Source of the DNA: JARRKC01 sp037388505
GTDB lineage: Bacteria; Acidobacteriota; UBA6911; RPQK01; JAPXNP01
DNA: 64,000 nt
Assembly: GCA_037388505.1 (NCBI GenBank)
Contig: JARRKC010000013.1
Span: forward strand, 12,614 to 76,613
Direction: 5' to 3'
The stretch's first letter is position 1. Each line of letters begins with the position of its first letter. Below the pieces are notes generated by a model. That model searched no databases. It was given only the letters and a program-made list of their open reading frames with translations, and was not told where the DNA came from. Positions 8,611 to 17,604 of the stretch are shown one piece after another. The position numbers and the translations under genes were made by a program.

Positions 8611-10773
8611 ATGAAGAGACTGATGCTCACTTTGGCCCTCGTCCTGCCCTTACTGTGGACCAGTTGCACGATACAGGAGAGTGAGAAGCTCAACTACCCG
8701 ACGGCCAGACGCGACGATATCGTCAACGACTACTTCGGGACCAAGGTGCCGGCACCTTACGAGTGGATGGAGGACCTCAACAGTCCGGAGGTCCAGCAGT
8801 GGGTCACCGCCGAGAACAAGCTGACGGACGACTACTTTTCCAAAGTCCCCATCCGGGGATGGATCAACCAGCGGTTGACCGATCTTTGGAATTATCCCAA
8901 GGCGGGCGTGCCCGATGAGGAAGGCGGCCGGCTCTTCTTCCGAAAGAACAGCGGACTGCAGAACCAGTCCGTCGTCTACGTCCAGGATGGCCTGCAAGGG
9001 GAGGCACGGGAGCTTTTGAACCCCAACGTGCTCTCACCGGATGGATCTCTTGCTCTGGCGGGCTACGTTCCTTCGCCCGATGGCAAGCTCCTCGCTTATC
9101 AGCTTTCCGAAGGAGGTTCGGACTGGCAGACCATTCACCTCCTGGATGTCTCCACGGGAAAGACTCTGGACGACGCCGTGCGTTGGGTGAAGTTCTCCGG
9201 CGTGGCCTGGACTAAGGACAATCGGGGCTTCTTCTACTCCCGGTACCCGGAACCGCCGCAAGGCAAGGCCATCAGCCAGCAGGTGACCAACCAGAAGCTC
9301 TATTATCACCGGCTCGGTACGGCGCAGGACCAGGACAAGCTGATCTACCAGCGCGAGGACCTGCCGGGCTGGATCGTCGAGGGTGCAGTGTCCGACGACG
9401 GCAGGTACCTGTATGTCCTTCTGGTCAATGGAACGGCTCACATGAACGAGCTCTTCTACGCCGACCTCGGCAACCCCACCAAACCGAACATCGGCGCCAA
9501 GTTCCAACCTCTGTACACCAGGAACGACGCCCTCTATGAACCCGTAGGTGACGATGGCAATACTCTGTATCTTCACACCACGCTGGACGCCCCGCGCGGT
9601 CGGATCGTGGCGACCACGTTCTCCGACCCCTCGCCCGAGAATTGGCGCGAGGTCGTACCTCAGCGAGAAGGAGTCATCAGCGGCGCTCTGTTGGCCGACC
9701 GACAGATCGTCGTCCTCTCCGAGGTCGTGGCCAAGAGCCAACTGGAAGTTTTCGATGAGAAGGGGGAGCATCACCGGCAGATCGATCTACCCGGCATCGG
9801 GTCGGTATCCGGACTCAGCGGTCATAGCGGATCTGCGGATCTGTACTTCGGTTTCACCTCTTTTCTCGCCCCCGGAGCCGTTTATCACTACGATCTGAAA
9901 TCGGATCAGCGTTCGACCTTCTTTGCACCCAAGGTCGACTTCGATGCTTCGAAATACGTGACCGAGCAGGTCTTCTACGCCTCCAAAGACGGCACGCAGA
10001 TCCCCATGTTCATCACTCACATCAGGGATCTTCAGCTCAACGGCAAAAATCCCACTATCCTCTATGGATACGGCGGCTTTGACATTACCGTGAGTCCCAG
10101 CTTCAACCCCATCTACCCGGTCTGGCTCGAGTTGGGCGGTGTCTATGCAGTGCCCAACCTGCGAGGCGGAGGCACCTACGGGGAGAAATGGCACCAGGCC
10201 GGCATGCTCGGCAACAAGCAGAATGTTTTCGACGACTTTGCCTGGGCCGCCAAGTACCTCATCGATCAGAAATATACGGACCGCGACCACCTCGGCATCC
10301 AGGGCTATTCCAACGGCGGTTTGCTGGTGGGGGCCTCGATCACCGAGCATCCCGAACTGTTCGGCGCCGCCTACGCCGGAGCGGGGGTGCTCGACATGTT
10401 GCGCTATCAGCGCTTCTCCGGGGGCGACCTCTGGGCTCCCGAGTACGGCACCTCGGAAAACGAGGAGGCTTTCAAATGGCTGTATGCCTACTCGCCGCTC
10501 CAGAACGTCAAGGATGGTGTTTGTTACCCGCCTACGATCATTACCACGGCAGACCATGATGACCGCGTCGTTCCCAGTCACTCCTACAAGTTCGCCGCTG
10601 CCCTCCAGCACGCTCAGGGTTGCGACAACCCGGTGTTGATTCACATTGCGACCAACACGAGTCACGGCTACATGCCCACGGACAAGCGCATCTCCCAGAC
10701 CGCCGACGTGTGGGCTTTCGAAGCCTGGAATCTGGGCGTCAAGCAGCCGCCCGCTTCGGCAGACGGAAAGTAG
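8611..10773 (+). CDS. Prolyl oligopeptidase, S9A family, exported (probable lipoprotein)
   Basis: About 720 residues, the normal size of prolyl endopeptidases, which cleave after proline in short peptides. An N-terminal hydrophobic segment ends in TSC and looks like a signal peptide with a lipoprotein-type cysteine, though the box is not ideal. A seven-bladed propeller (about residues 80-430) is followed by an alpha/beta-hydrolase domain. The nucleophile is S567 in GYSNGG, the acid lies in DHDDRVVP, and the base is the His of TSHGYM. Two ATGs lie at 8605 and 8611; AGGAG at 8599 is properly spaced only for 8611. It stands alone, with its own putative promoter. Confidence 0.93.
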   Translation: MKRLMLTLALVLPLLWTSCTIQESEKLNYPTARRDDIVNDYFGTKVPAPYEWMEDLNSPEVQQWVTAENKLTDDYFSKVPIRGWINQRLTDLWNYPKAGVPDEEGGRLFFRKNSGLQNQSVVYVQDGLQGEARELLNPNVLSPDGSLALAGYVPSPDGKLLAYQLSEGGSDWQTIHLLDVSTGKTLDDAVRWVKFSGVAWTKDNRGFFYSRYPEPPQGKAISQQVTNQKLYYHRLGTAQDQDKLIYQREDLPGWIVEGAVSDDGRYLYVLLVNGTAHMNELFYADLGNPTKPNIGAKFQPLYTRNDALYEPVGDDGNTLYLHTTLDAPRGRIVATTFSDPSPENWREVVPQREGVISGALLADRQIVVLSEVVAKSQLEVFDEKGEHHRQIDLPGIGSVSGLSGHSGSADLYFGFTSFLAPGAVYHYDLKSDQRSTFFAPKVDFDASKYVTEQVFYASKDGTQIPMFITHIRDLQLNGKNPTILYGYGGFDITVSPSFNPIYPVWLELGGVYAVPNLRGGGTYGEKWHQAGMLGNKQNVFDDFAWAAKYLIDQKYTDRDHLGIQGYSNGGLLVGASITEHPELFGAAYAGAGVLDMLRYQRFSGGDLWAPEYGTSENEEAFKWLYAYSPLQNVKDGVCYPPTIITTADHDDRVVPSHSYKFAAALQHAQGCDNPVLIHIATNTSHGYMPTDKRISQTADVWAFEAWNLGVKQPPASADGK

Positions 10774-11074
10774 GGAGCGAACTGGAGGAATTCTGAGGTT
10801 TGGGGTTTGCGATTTCGAGGGGGAACCGGACGCAGCACCGTGTCCCATGCGTGTGCCGCAGCTCCATGCTCGAAGCTCTTCGCCGATTCCCGCATACGCC
10901 TACGATGGCGAGGCAACCATAGTAGAATCGACGATCGCCATCGACTCGACGCTTCTCGCGGCCTCAGTTAGACTGGGCATGGAAGGGACTTCCTGGAAGC
11001 GGCTCGATCCACCATAGGGGGTCCGAATACCAGGTGCCGAGTGCGCATGGGGCGAGTCTAGGAGCGTTGGGGGA
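10774..11074. other. Intergenic region, no gene seen
   Basis: About 300 bases between the peptidase and the histidine kinase. No convincing small gene, terminator or named repeat was found; it presumably contains the kinase promoter. Confidence 0.5.
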
Positions 11075-14000
11075 ATGGAAACGATGAAGCGCATAAAGCG
11101 AAGTCCTGAGGCTCGTCTCTCCGGATCAGCGAATCCGGTAAATGGCTCTTCAGACCAGCGGGGCAGCCACCTGATCGATTTCTACCATCAGATTGCAGAG
11201 GGTGCACCCGACTGGGAATGTTGGCGAACCCCTGAGGGCAAGTGTGTCTACGTTTCTCCCTCTTGCGAGCGGATCACCGGGTATCGGGCTCAACAGTTCA
11301 TGTCCGACCCTGAGCTGCACCTTTCCGTGATCCATCCTGAAGATCGTTCCCGCGTCGCCGCACATTTTTGCGAGTCAGGTGAGCTCGCAGATGCGGTTCC
11401 CCTGGAGTTCAGGATCCTGCATCGTAATGGGCAAGTCCGATGGGTGAATCATGTCTGCCACCCGATTTGCGATGAGCGCGGAAGCCTGATGTGGAGACGC
11501 GTGCTGCAACGGGATATCACGTCCTACAAAGCGGCCCAGCTGGCCCTTGCCGGACAGGAGAAACTCTTTCGCGAGTTGGCCGAGAACCTGGAAGAAGTCC
11601 TGTGGATCGTCTCACCCGACTGGAATGAAGTGCTCTACGTCAGTCCGGCCTACGCCGAATTGTGGGGCCGCTCGTGTGAGGAGCTTCGGGTTTCTCCACG
11701 TTCCTGGCTCGATGCGGTCCTCGAAGAAGATCGGCCCCGAATCCTGTCGAACATCACCCGTGTGGCTCAGGAACCGCTACAGGGATTGGCATCTGTGGAG
11801 TACCGTGTCCGCCGTCCGGATGGATCGATCCGTTGGGTGCGGGCGCGCGGCTTTGGGATCCACGATGAGACGGGCCGGATCCACCGCGTGGTTGGGATTG
11901 CCGAAGATGTCACCGACCAAAAGCAAGTCGAGAACGCCCTCCGCCGACGCCAGCAGGAATATCAGACCCTGGCCGGAAACCTGCCCGGACTCGTTTACCG
12001 AGTGTATTTGCAGGAGGGGAGCAGGATGCACTTCTACAACGATCTCCTCGAGCCGACGACCGGCTTTCGGGCCGAAGAGCTGACGACCGGCGAAATCTGT
12101 TCGATCATTCGACTCATCGTTCCGGAGGATCGGGAGCGTGTCATCGAGACCGTGGAGGAGGCTGTCGAGAAGGAGCAGCCCTTCGACATAAGCTACAGAC
12201 TCGAGCGAAAGAACCGCGAGATTCGTCACATGAGCGAGCGCGGTCGCCCGATCCGTGACGAGAACGGGCGTCCACTCTACATCGACGGACTCATCTTCGA
12301 CGTCACGGATCAAATGCTGCAGGAGGAACAACTCCGGGAGAGAGAAGCTCAGCTGCGGGCTTTTTTCGATGCCAACGCCGTGTGCATGAGCATCGTGGCG
12401 CTCGATGACGACGATCTCGTCTACGTGCGTCCCAACGAGACAATGGCGGCTTTCTACGGTCTGACGGCTACGACCTTGAGCGGCAAGCGCTGCCGAGAGC
12501 TGGGAGTCAGCGAAGAGACGCTGGCCGGCTGGATCGAGATGTTCGCGGAGTGCCTGCGAACCGGTGAACCTGTGTCCCGCGAGTACAACTTCGGGTTGCA
12601 TGGCCAGGAGCACTGGTATCACGGGACCATAAGCCCGATCTCGCTATCTTCCGACTCCCCCCTGTTCGCACTGGCGACCGTCGACATCACCGAACGCAAG
12701 AAGACCGAACAGGCTTTGCGCGAGAGCGAAGCCCGCTTCCGGGAGGTCCTCGAGAACGCTCTCGACGCCTCCTATCGTCGCGATCTCACTTCAGGTCGGT
12801 TGGATTTCATGAGCCCTGTCATCGAACAGATAACCGGATTCTCTCCGGAGGAAATCGCGGCACTTGACGTTCAACAGGGTCTGGATCTCGTGCACCCCGA
12901 TGACCGCCAAGCCGTGATCGGGGAGATCCAGAGGTCCGCCTCAGGCGAAGCCGGTTTCGTGGAATATCGGTTCCGTACCAAGAACGGAGAGTACCGCTGG
13001 TTCGGTGACAAGATGCGAGTCGTCATGGCGGGTGGCGAGCCGCGCTACCGGGTGGGAGTCGTGCGTGACATTACGCACCGCAAGCAGGTCGAGGAAGCCC
13101 TGCGTCGTGCCAAGGATGAACTCGAGGAGCGGGTGCACCAGCGGACAAAGGAACTCGAACTGCGGGCAAACCAACTGGCACGCCTCTCTTCAGAGTTGAC
13201 AATCGTCGAGCAGAGGGAGAGGCGGCGCCTGGCTCAGGTCCTTCACGATCATCTTCAGCAACTTCTCGTCGGGGCGAAATTCGGGCTCGACGTCCTTTCA
13301 CGGAGAATCGGCCAGAAACACATGGACACGATCGGACAGGTGGAAGCGCTTCTGAACGAATCGATCAATACGGCCCGGTCCTTGACTGCCGAGTTGTCTC
13401 CACCCATCCTCCATGAGGCCGGCCTCAATGCTGCTCTGGAATGGTTGATCCGGTGGATGAAGGAGAAACACGGCCTGACCGTGGAATTCGACACCGACGA
13501 AGAAGTCCGTACCAGTCGCGAGGACATCCGGGTGCTCATCTTCGAATCGGTTCGCGAAGCCCTGCTCAATGTCGTCAAACATGCAAAGGTGACCCGGGCA
13601 AAGGTCAGCTTGACTCGTCACGACCCGGAACATCTACGGGCACTGATCAGCGATGAGGGTGTCGGTTTCGAACCCGGAGTTCTGTCCAACCGCGACGATT
13701 CGACGAAGGGCGGCTTCGGGCTGGTCAGCATGCGGGAACGTCTGAGATTAATGGGTGGCTCACTGGAGATCGAAAGCACCGCCCACGAAGGCACGCGCTT
13801 GATCCTTACCGTCCCGATAGAGTCCCCGGCGGCGGTCATGGGCGAGGAGGAAGCAGAGGAGACTCGTGAAGAAGAGGGGGCTCAGCCCGAGACAGGACAA
13901 CAGGCCGGTGGGGGAGGGAAATCCGCCAGGAAGGGTCGCATCCGTGTTCTGCTCGTCGACGATCATGTGGTGATGCGGCAGGGCCTTTCCATGCTGATCG

Positions 14001-14302
14001 GCGAGGAATCTGATATTGAAATCGTTGGAGAGGGATCCAACGGCAATGAGGCCATCGCTCTCGCCCGGGATCTCCAACCGGATGTCATCCTCATGGACTT
14101 CAGTATGCCCGAAATGAACGGGGTTGAAGCCACCCGGATCATCCATTCGGAACTGCCCAAGATCCGGATCATCGGGCTTTCGATGTATGAAGAAACCGAC
14201 CGCGCCGCGGCCATGCAGGAAGCGGGGGCCGTTGCCTACCTCAGCAAGAGCGGCCGGTCGGATGCGCTTCTGCAAACCATCCGGGAAGCACGGACAGACT
14301 AG
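11075..14302 (+). CDS. Multi-PAS hybrid histidine kinase with C-terminal receiver
   Basis: A 1075-residue cytoplasmic-looking sensor with no signal peptide or membrane helices. Five PAS/PAC units follow one another (roughly residues 33-150, 165-290, 297-420, 425-540 and 550-675), several ending in the PAC pattern D-I-T-x-x-K. A coiled-coil linker leads to a HisKA_3-type dimerisation domain (RRRLAQVLHDHLQQ), with phospho-acceptor H724, and a NarX/DegS-type ATPase domain (GFGLVSMRERL). After an acidic Q/E-rich linker comes a receiver domain (IRVLLVDDHVVMRQG), phospho-acceptor D1008 in MDFSMP and conserved Lys in YLSKS. NarL-like receivers normally carry an HTH output; none is present here. Signal and partner are unknown; it is transcribed alone. 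The start lacks a strong ribosome site; an ATG at 11084 is an alternative. Confidence 0.92.
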   Translation: METMKRIKRSPEARLSGSANPVNGSSDQRGSHLIDFYHQIAEGAPDWECWRTPEGKCVYVSPSCERITGYRAQQFMSDPELHLSVIHPEDRSRVAAHFCESGELADAVPLEFRILHRNGQVRWVNHVCHPICDERGSLMWRRVLQRDITSYKAAQLALAGQEKLFRELAENLEEVLWIVSPDWNEVLYVSPAYAELWGRSCEELRVSPRSWLDAVLEEDRPRILSNITRVAQEPLQGLASVEYRVRRPDGSIRWVRARGFGIHDETGRIHRVVGIAEDVTDQKQVENALRRRQQEYQTLAGNLPGLVYRVYLQEGSRMHFYNDLLEPTTGFRAEELTTGEICSIIRLIVPEDRERVIETVEEAVEKEQPFDISYRLERKNREIRHMSERGRPIRDENGRPLYIDGLIFDVTDQMLQEEQLREREAQLRAFFDANAVCMSIVALDDDDLVYVRPNETMAAFYGLTATTLSGKRCRELGVSEETLAGWIEMFAECLRTGEPVSREYNFGLHGQEHWYHGTISPISLSSDSPLFALATVDITERKKTEQALRESEARFREVLENALDASYRRDLTSGRLDFMSPVIEQITGFSPEEIAALDVQQGLDLVHPDDRQAVIGEIQRSASGEAGFVEYRFRTKNGEYRWFGDKMRVVMAGGEPRYRVGVVRDITHRKQVEEALRRAKDELEERVHQRTKELELRANQLARLSSELTIVEQRERRRLAQVLHDHLQQLLVGAKFGLDVLSRRIGQKHMDTIGQVEALLNESINTARSLTAELSPPILHEAGLNAALEWLIRWMKEKHGLTVEFDTDEEVRTSREDIRVLIFESVREALLNVVKHAKVTRAKVSLTRHDPEHLRALISDEGVGFEPGVLSNRDDSTKGGFGLVSMRERLRLMGGSLEIESTAHEGTRLILTVPIESPAAVMGEEEAEETREEEGAQPETGQQAGGGGKSARKGRIRVLLVDDHVVMRQGLSMLIGEESDIEIVGEGSNGNEAIALARDLQPDVILMDFSMPEMNGVEATRIIHSELPKIRIIGLSMYEETDRAAAMQEAGAVAYLSKSGRSDALLQTIREARTD

Positions 14303-14440
14303 TCCCCACTCGCCTGAGTGACGCGGTCAGTCTCACCTCGTACGAACCCATCGGTTCCGACACCCGATTTGTCGTAGACTAGCCACCGGACCCGGTGAGA
14401 AACCGGCTTCTGGCACTCACAGCCTGAGGAAGGAAACGCC

Positions 14441-15817
14441 ATGAGATCCTTGCTTCGATGCTCTCCCCTTTTCGCCTTGAGTCTCCCATTCCTCGCTTTC
14501 CAGACCACTTCGGCTCAACAACCGGGTCGGGCGTCTTCCTCCGAAGCCCAGCGGTTCGAGCTTCCGGCCACCGATGACGGTCTGCCCGGCGAGGGCCCGA
14601 TCCGCCGGTACGACTGGTTTCGCGACCTCTGGCGAGAACGCCGAAGCGCCTGGTCCAAACAGGTCGAACAGGACCAGCGCGCACTGGTGTTCCTCGGGGA
14701 CTCGATCACGCAGGGATGGGGTGACGACTTCGGGGGAGCCTTTCCCGGAGTCCACGTGGCAAATCGTGGCATCATCGGCGACACGACACGCGGCATGTTG
14801 ATTCGTCTGCAGGAGGATGTGCTGGCTCTGAATCCAAGCGGGGTAGTCCTGCTCCTTGGCACCAATGATTTGGAAGAGAACGCCGAACCGGAGACGGCTG
14901 CCGGCAACCTCGAGCTGATCCTGACGGAGTTGGAAAGCTACAGCAGGAAAATGCCGATCGTGCTGTGCCGGGTCTTTCCGAGTTCGCCTTCGAAAAATCG
15001 CCCTGCCGACAAGATTCGTGCCATCAACCGACTCTATGCTCGAGTTGTCGCGCACGACCCGCAGGTGACCCTCTTGGACACTTGGACGTTGTTCGCTGAC
15101 GATCAGGGCAATGCGAAAGCCGAGGAGTTCCCGGATCTGCTGCACCCGAACGCCGCAGGATACGCCAAATGGGCGGCTGCTCTGAGACCGATCCTGGCTA
15201 CTCTCGGCTTCATGGATACTGAACCGGACAACTTCTCTCCCGAGCCGGGATTTGAAAGCCTTTTCAACGGTCGTGACCTGACCGGCTGGGGCTTCCGCCC
15301 GACGAGCCCGGAAGACATCGAGGCGCGCAACCATTGGCAGGCGACCGATCCGAATGCCGCCGCCTGGCCGGTCGTGACCAAAGCGATGGTCCTCGACGGC
15401 CGAACGGCGAGTGACGATGGACGCTATGTGGTCGTCAACGGCCGCCTCGTCGTGACCACACCGCCGGAGGGGCGCCGCATCCAGCAGATCTGGACGAGCC
15501 GGGAGTTCCCAAGAGACTTTGTCTTGAGACTCGAGTTCCGCGCCACCCCGAATGCGGACAGCGGGATTTTCATCCGTGGACCACAACTGCAGTGCAGGGA
15601 CTACCTGCTGGCCGGTCCTTACAAGCAACTCCAGCACTACAAGCCGCAGCAGTGGAATCAGATCGAAGTGACGGTCAAGGGTGGCATCGCTCGGGCCACC
15701 TGCAACGGTGAAGTCCTGGAAGAGGCGATGGAGGTCCCCTCCACCGGCCCGATCGGTCTGGAAGGCGATCGGGGCCAGATGGAGTACCGTCACATCGAGA
15801 TCCGCGAATTGCCCTGA
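14441..15817 (+). CDS. Exported two-domain hydrolase: SGNH/GDSL esterase + DUF1080 domain
   Basis: A 458-residue protein with a signal peptide ending near TTSAQQ. The N-terminal half is an SGNH hydrolase: VFLGDSITQGWG with nucleophile S88, a block II glycine in NRGIIGDTTRG, GTNDLEEN as block III, and LLHPNAAGY supplying the His. The C-terminal half (from about residue 270, LFNGRDLTGWGF) is a DUF1080 / 3-keto-disaccharide hydrolase domain, a concanavalin-like beta-sandwich. The combination suggests deacetylation plus glycan binding or cleavage on one carbohydrate. AGGAAGG precedes the ATG. A second, single-domain DUF1080 protein lies at 33701. Confidence 0.85.
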   Translation: MRSLLRCSPLFALSLPFLAFQTTSAQQPGRASSSEAQRFELPATDDGLPGEGPIRRYDWFRDLWRERRSAWSKQVEQDQRALVFLGDSITQGWGDDFGGAFPGVHVANRGIIGDTTRGMLIRLQEDVLALNPSGVVLLLGTNDLEENAEPETAAGNLELILTELESYSRKMPIVLCRVFPSSPSKNRPADKIRAINRLYARVVAHDPQVTLLDTWTLFADDQGNAKAEEFPDLLHPNAAGYAKWAAALRPILATLGFMDTEPDNFSPEPGFESLFNGRDLTGWGFRPTSPEDIEARNHWQATDPNAAAWPVVTKAMVLDGRTASDDGRYVVVNGRLVVTTPPEGRRIQQIWTSREFPRDFVLRLEFRATPNADSGIFIRGPQLQCRDYLLAGPYKQLQHYKPQQWNQIEVTVKGGIARATCNGEVLEEAMEVPSTGPIGLEGDRGQMEYRHIEIRELP

Positions 15818-15900
15818 CTGGACACCCGATCGGAACCGCGGCTCACTCCTTCCGGGGCCGAGCCGGCGGACGGTGGCCCCGCAGTGGAGATGAATCCTTG

Positions 15901-17226
15901 CTAGAAGCCGGTCTGAAGCGTGACCTGGACTCTGTTCTCTCCAGGAATCATGTCGGAACTGTGATTGGTTCGCTGATAGTCGACCAACCAGATGTTCCCT
16001 TTGTACATGCGCCAGGCAATTCCGGCGATGTAGCGGTGGGTAATATCCGAGTAGATCTCGGTGTCCGCGTTGAAGTCGTCAAAGCGGCCCAACACGCTGA
16101 TCCTGCTCCCGAAATGCGGCGTTGGAATGTGTGCCGCAGCAAACAATGAGTATCCTCTCTGGCGTGCGGCCCTTCCGTCGGGAGCCAGTGCCTTGCCCGA
16201 CTGGTTGCCTCTGCCTACGTATCCCTGAGCCGTGCCGGTGAAGAAGCGGCTCTCGTACGAAACCATCCCGTCGAAGCTTCTCCAGTTGGGGGGCTGCATT
16301 CCGTCTTCTACCGGCTGGTTCCCCTTGCCGACGATACCGAAAGCACTGAACTGGAGCCCCGGCACGACGTCGGGCAGCGGCCGGACCGAGAGGCGACCCT
16401 CGAAGACTTTGTTCTTGTTCTGCTCGGCGGCATGATAGCCGCCGCCATTGTAGATCCCGGCCTGCCATGAGCCGTATCGACCGGCGTAGTGAGGATTCAC
16501 TTCGGCCTTGTATTCGCTGCTCAGGGTTCCCCCGAAATCCGATCCGAAGAGCACTCCGGTGTCGGCGCTGTTGAAAACGCCGTTGCGCTCCAGAAACATC
16601 GTATCCTGCATGCGGTATCCGTTGATGGCTTCCTCGAAGTCCAGCCAGGGCATGTGCGCCAGGCCGAACTCCATGTAAGGGCCGGTGATGGCCTTGTTGC
16701 CCTTCCAGTGGAACTTGCCATAGATGTACTTGGCGCGCGGCTTCACATCGCCGGTCGAATCGACGGTGATATCGGTGACGAAGCGCGCGGTCAGGTAGGG
16801 CGTGACAGCGACGTCCGCTCCGAAGTATCCCCGTTTCAGAAGAAACGCGTTGTAGTCGCTGGTCTCATTGGGGACTCCGGAGTACCTGGTTCCGTTCTGG
16901 TAGGACAAATAGAACAGCCCGATCGGCTTGAAGCTCCTCAAAGGTTCCGGTATTTCGGCTTTCACCGCTCCCAACTGCCCGCCGGATCCGGTCGCCGCCT
17001 GGGGCGCGGCGGCTTGGCTCGCGGGTGGAGGAGTGCCGGATTTCTGTCGATTGTACTCGGCCTGCACCTGGGTGGCTTGAACCTGGGTGATGACTCCATT
17101 CTGAACAAGCAGTTTCAGCAGAGGATCCATGTTTTCAGAATCGGTCTGGGTAGTATCGGATGCGTAGACCATGCCCCAGAGGCAAAAAGCAAAGAGAATG
17201 CACGCCATGATCGTCTTCTTCATCAT
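15901..17226 (-). CDS. Outer-membrane porin, phosphate-selective porin O/P-like
   Basis: A 441-residue protein with a clear signal peptide after MMKKTIMACILFAFCLWGM. A short helical segment (LLKLLVQNGVITQVQATQVQ) and a Q/A/P-rich linker precede a long beta-barrel region rich in alternating aromatic strands, ending in LQTGF with the terminal Phe typical of outer-membrane beta-barrels. This layout matches porins of the OprO/OprP superfamily (Porin_O_P); anion specificity cannot be assigned. The start at 17226 follows GAGAGAAGGG; an upstream start at 17328 would bury the signal peptide. Confidence 0.8.
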   Translation of the reverse strand: MMKKTIMACILFAFCLWGMVYASDTTQTDSENMDPLLKLLVQNGVITQVQATQVQAEYNRQKSGTPPPASQAAAPQAATGSGGQLGAVKAEIPEPLRSFKPIGLFYLSYQNGTRYSGVPNETSDYNAFLLKRGYFGADVAVTPYLTARFVTDITVDSTGDVKPRAKYIYGKFHWKGNKAITGPYMEFGLAHMPWLDFEEAINGYRMQDTMFLERNGVFNSADTGVLFGSDFGGTLSSEYKAEVNPHYAGRYGSWQAGIYNGGGYHAAEQNKNKVFEGRLSVRPLPDVVPGLQFSAFGIVGKGNQPVEDGMQPPNWRSFDGMVSYESRFFTGTAQGYVGRGNQSGKALAPDGRAARQRGYSLFAAAHIPTPHFGSRISVLGRFDDFNADTEIYSDITHRYIAGIAWRMYKGNIWLVDYQRTNHSSDMIPGENRVQVTLQTGF

Positions 17227-17453
17227 CTTCCCTTCTCTCCGATGCAACTCCGCAGCCGGCCGAGACCTTTCGGTCGGCGAATAGCGGGAGTCTATGCAAG
17301 CCGTGTTACACGAATTTGAACGTTCCATGAGGATTTCTTTAAGGAGTGAATTCTGGAAGATCGAACGCCCGCACGGCGCTCGTATGCGACGGGCCAGGGC
17401 GCTAACCTGGATCCAGCGCCCTACTTTTCGTATTCAAAAAAGTGGCGTGCGCC

Positions 17454-17459
17454 TATAAT
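17454..17459 (+). promoter_or_regulatory. -10 box upstream of the selenoprotein peroxiredoxin
   Basis: A perfect TATAAT 38 bp before the first of two possible start codons; no convincing -35 hexamer is visible. Confidence 0.4.
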
Positions 17460-17604
17460 CGACTCGACATTCTGGAATTCGTAGAAAGGAGGTACGATGT
17501 CCGATCAACCCCAAGGATGCGCCCGGATCACCGGCACTGTATCCAGTGACGGCTCCAAGGACGAAGATACCGGAAAGCATCTCATCAAAGAAAAGGAGGT
17601 CAAA

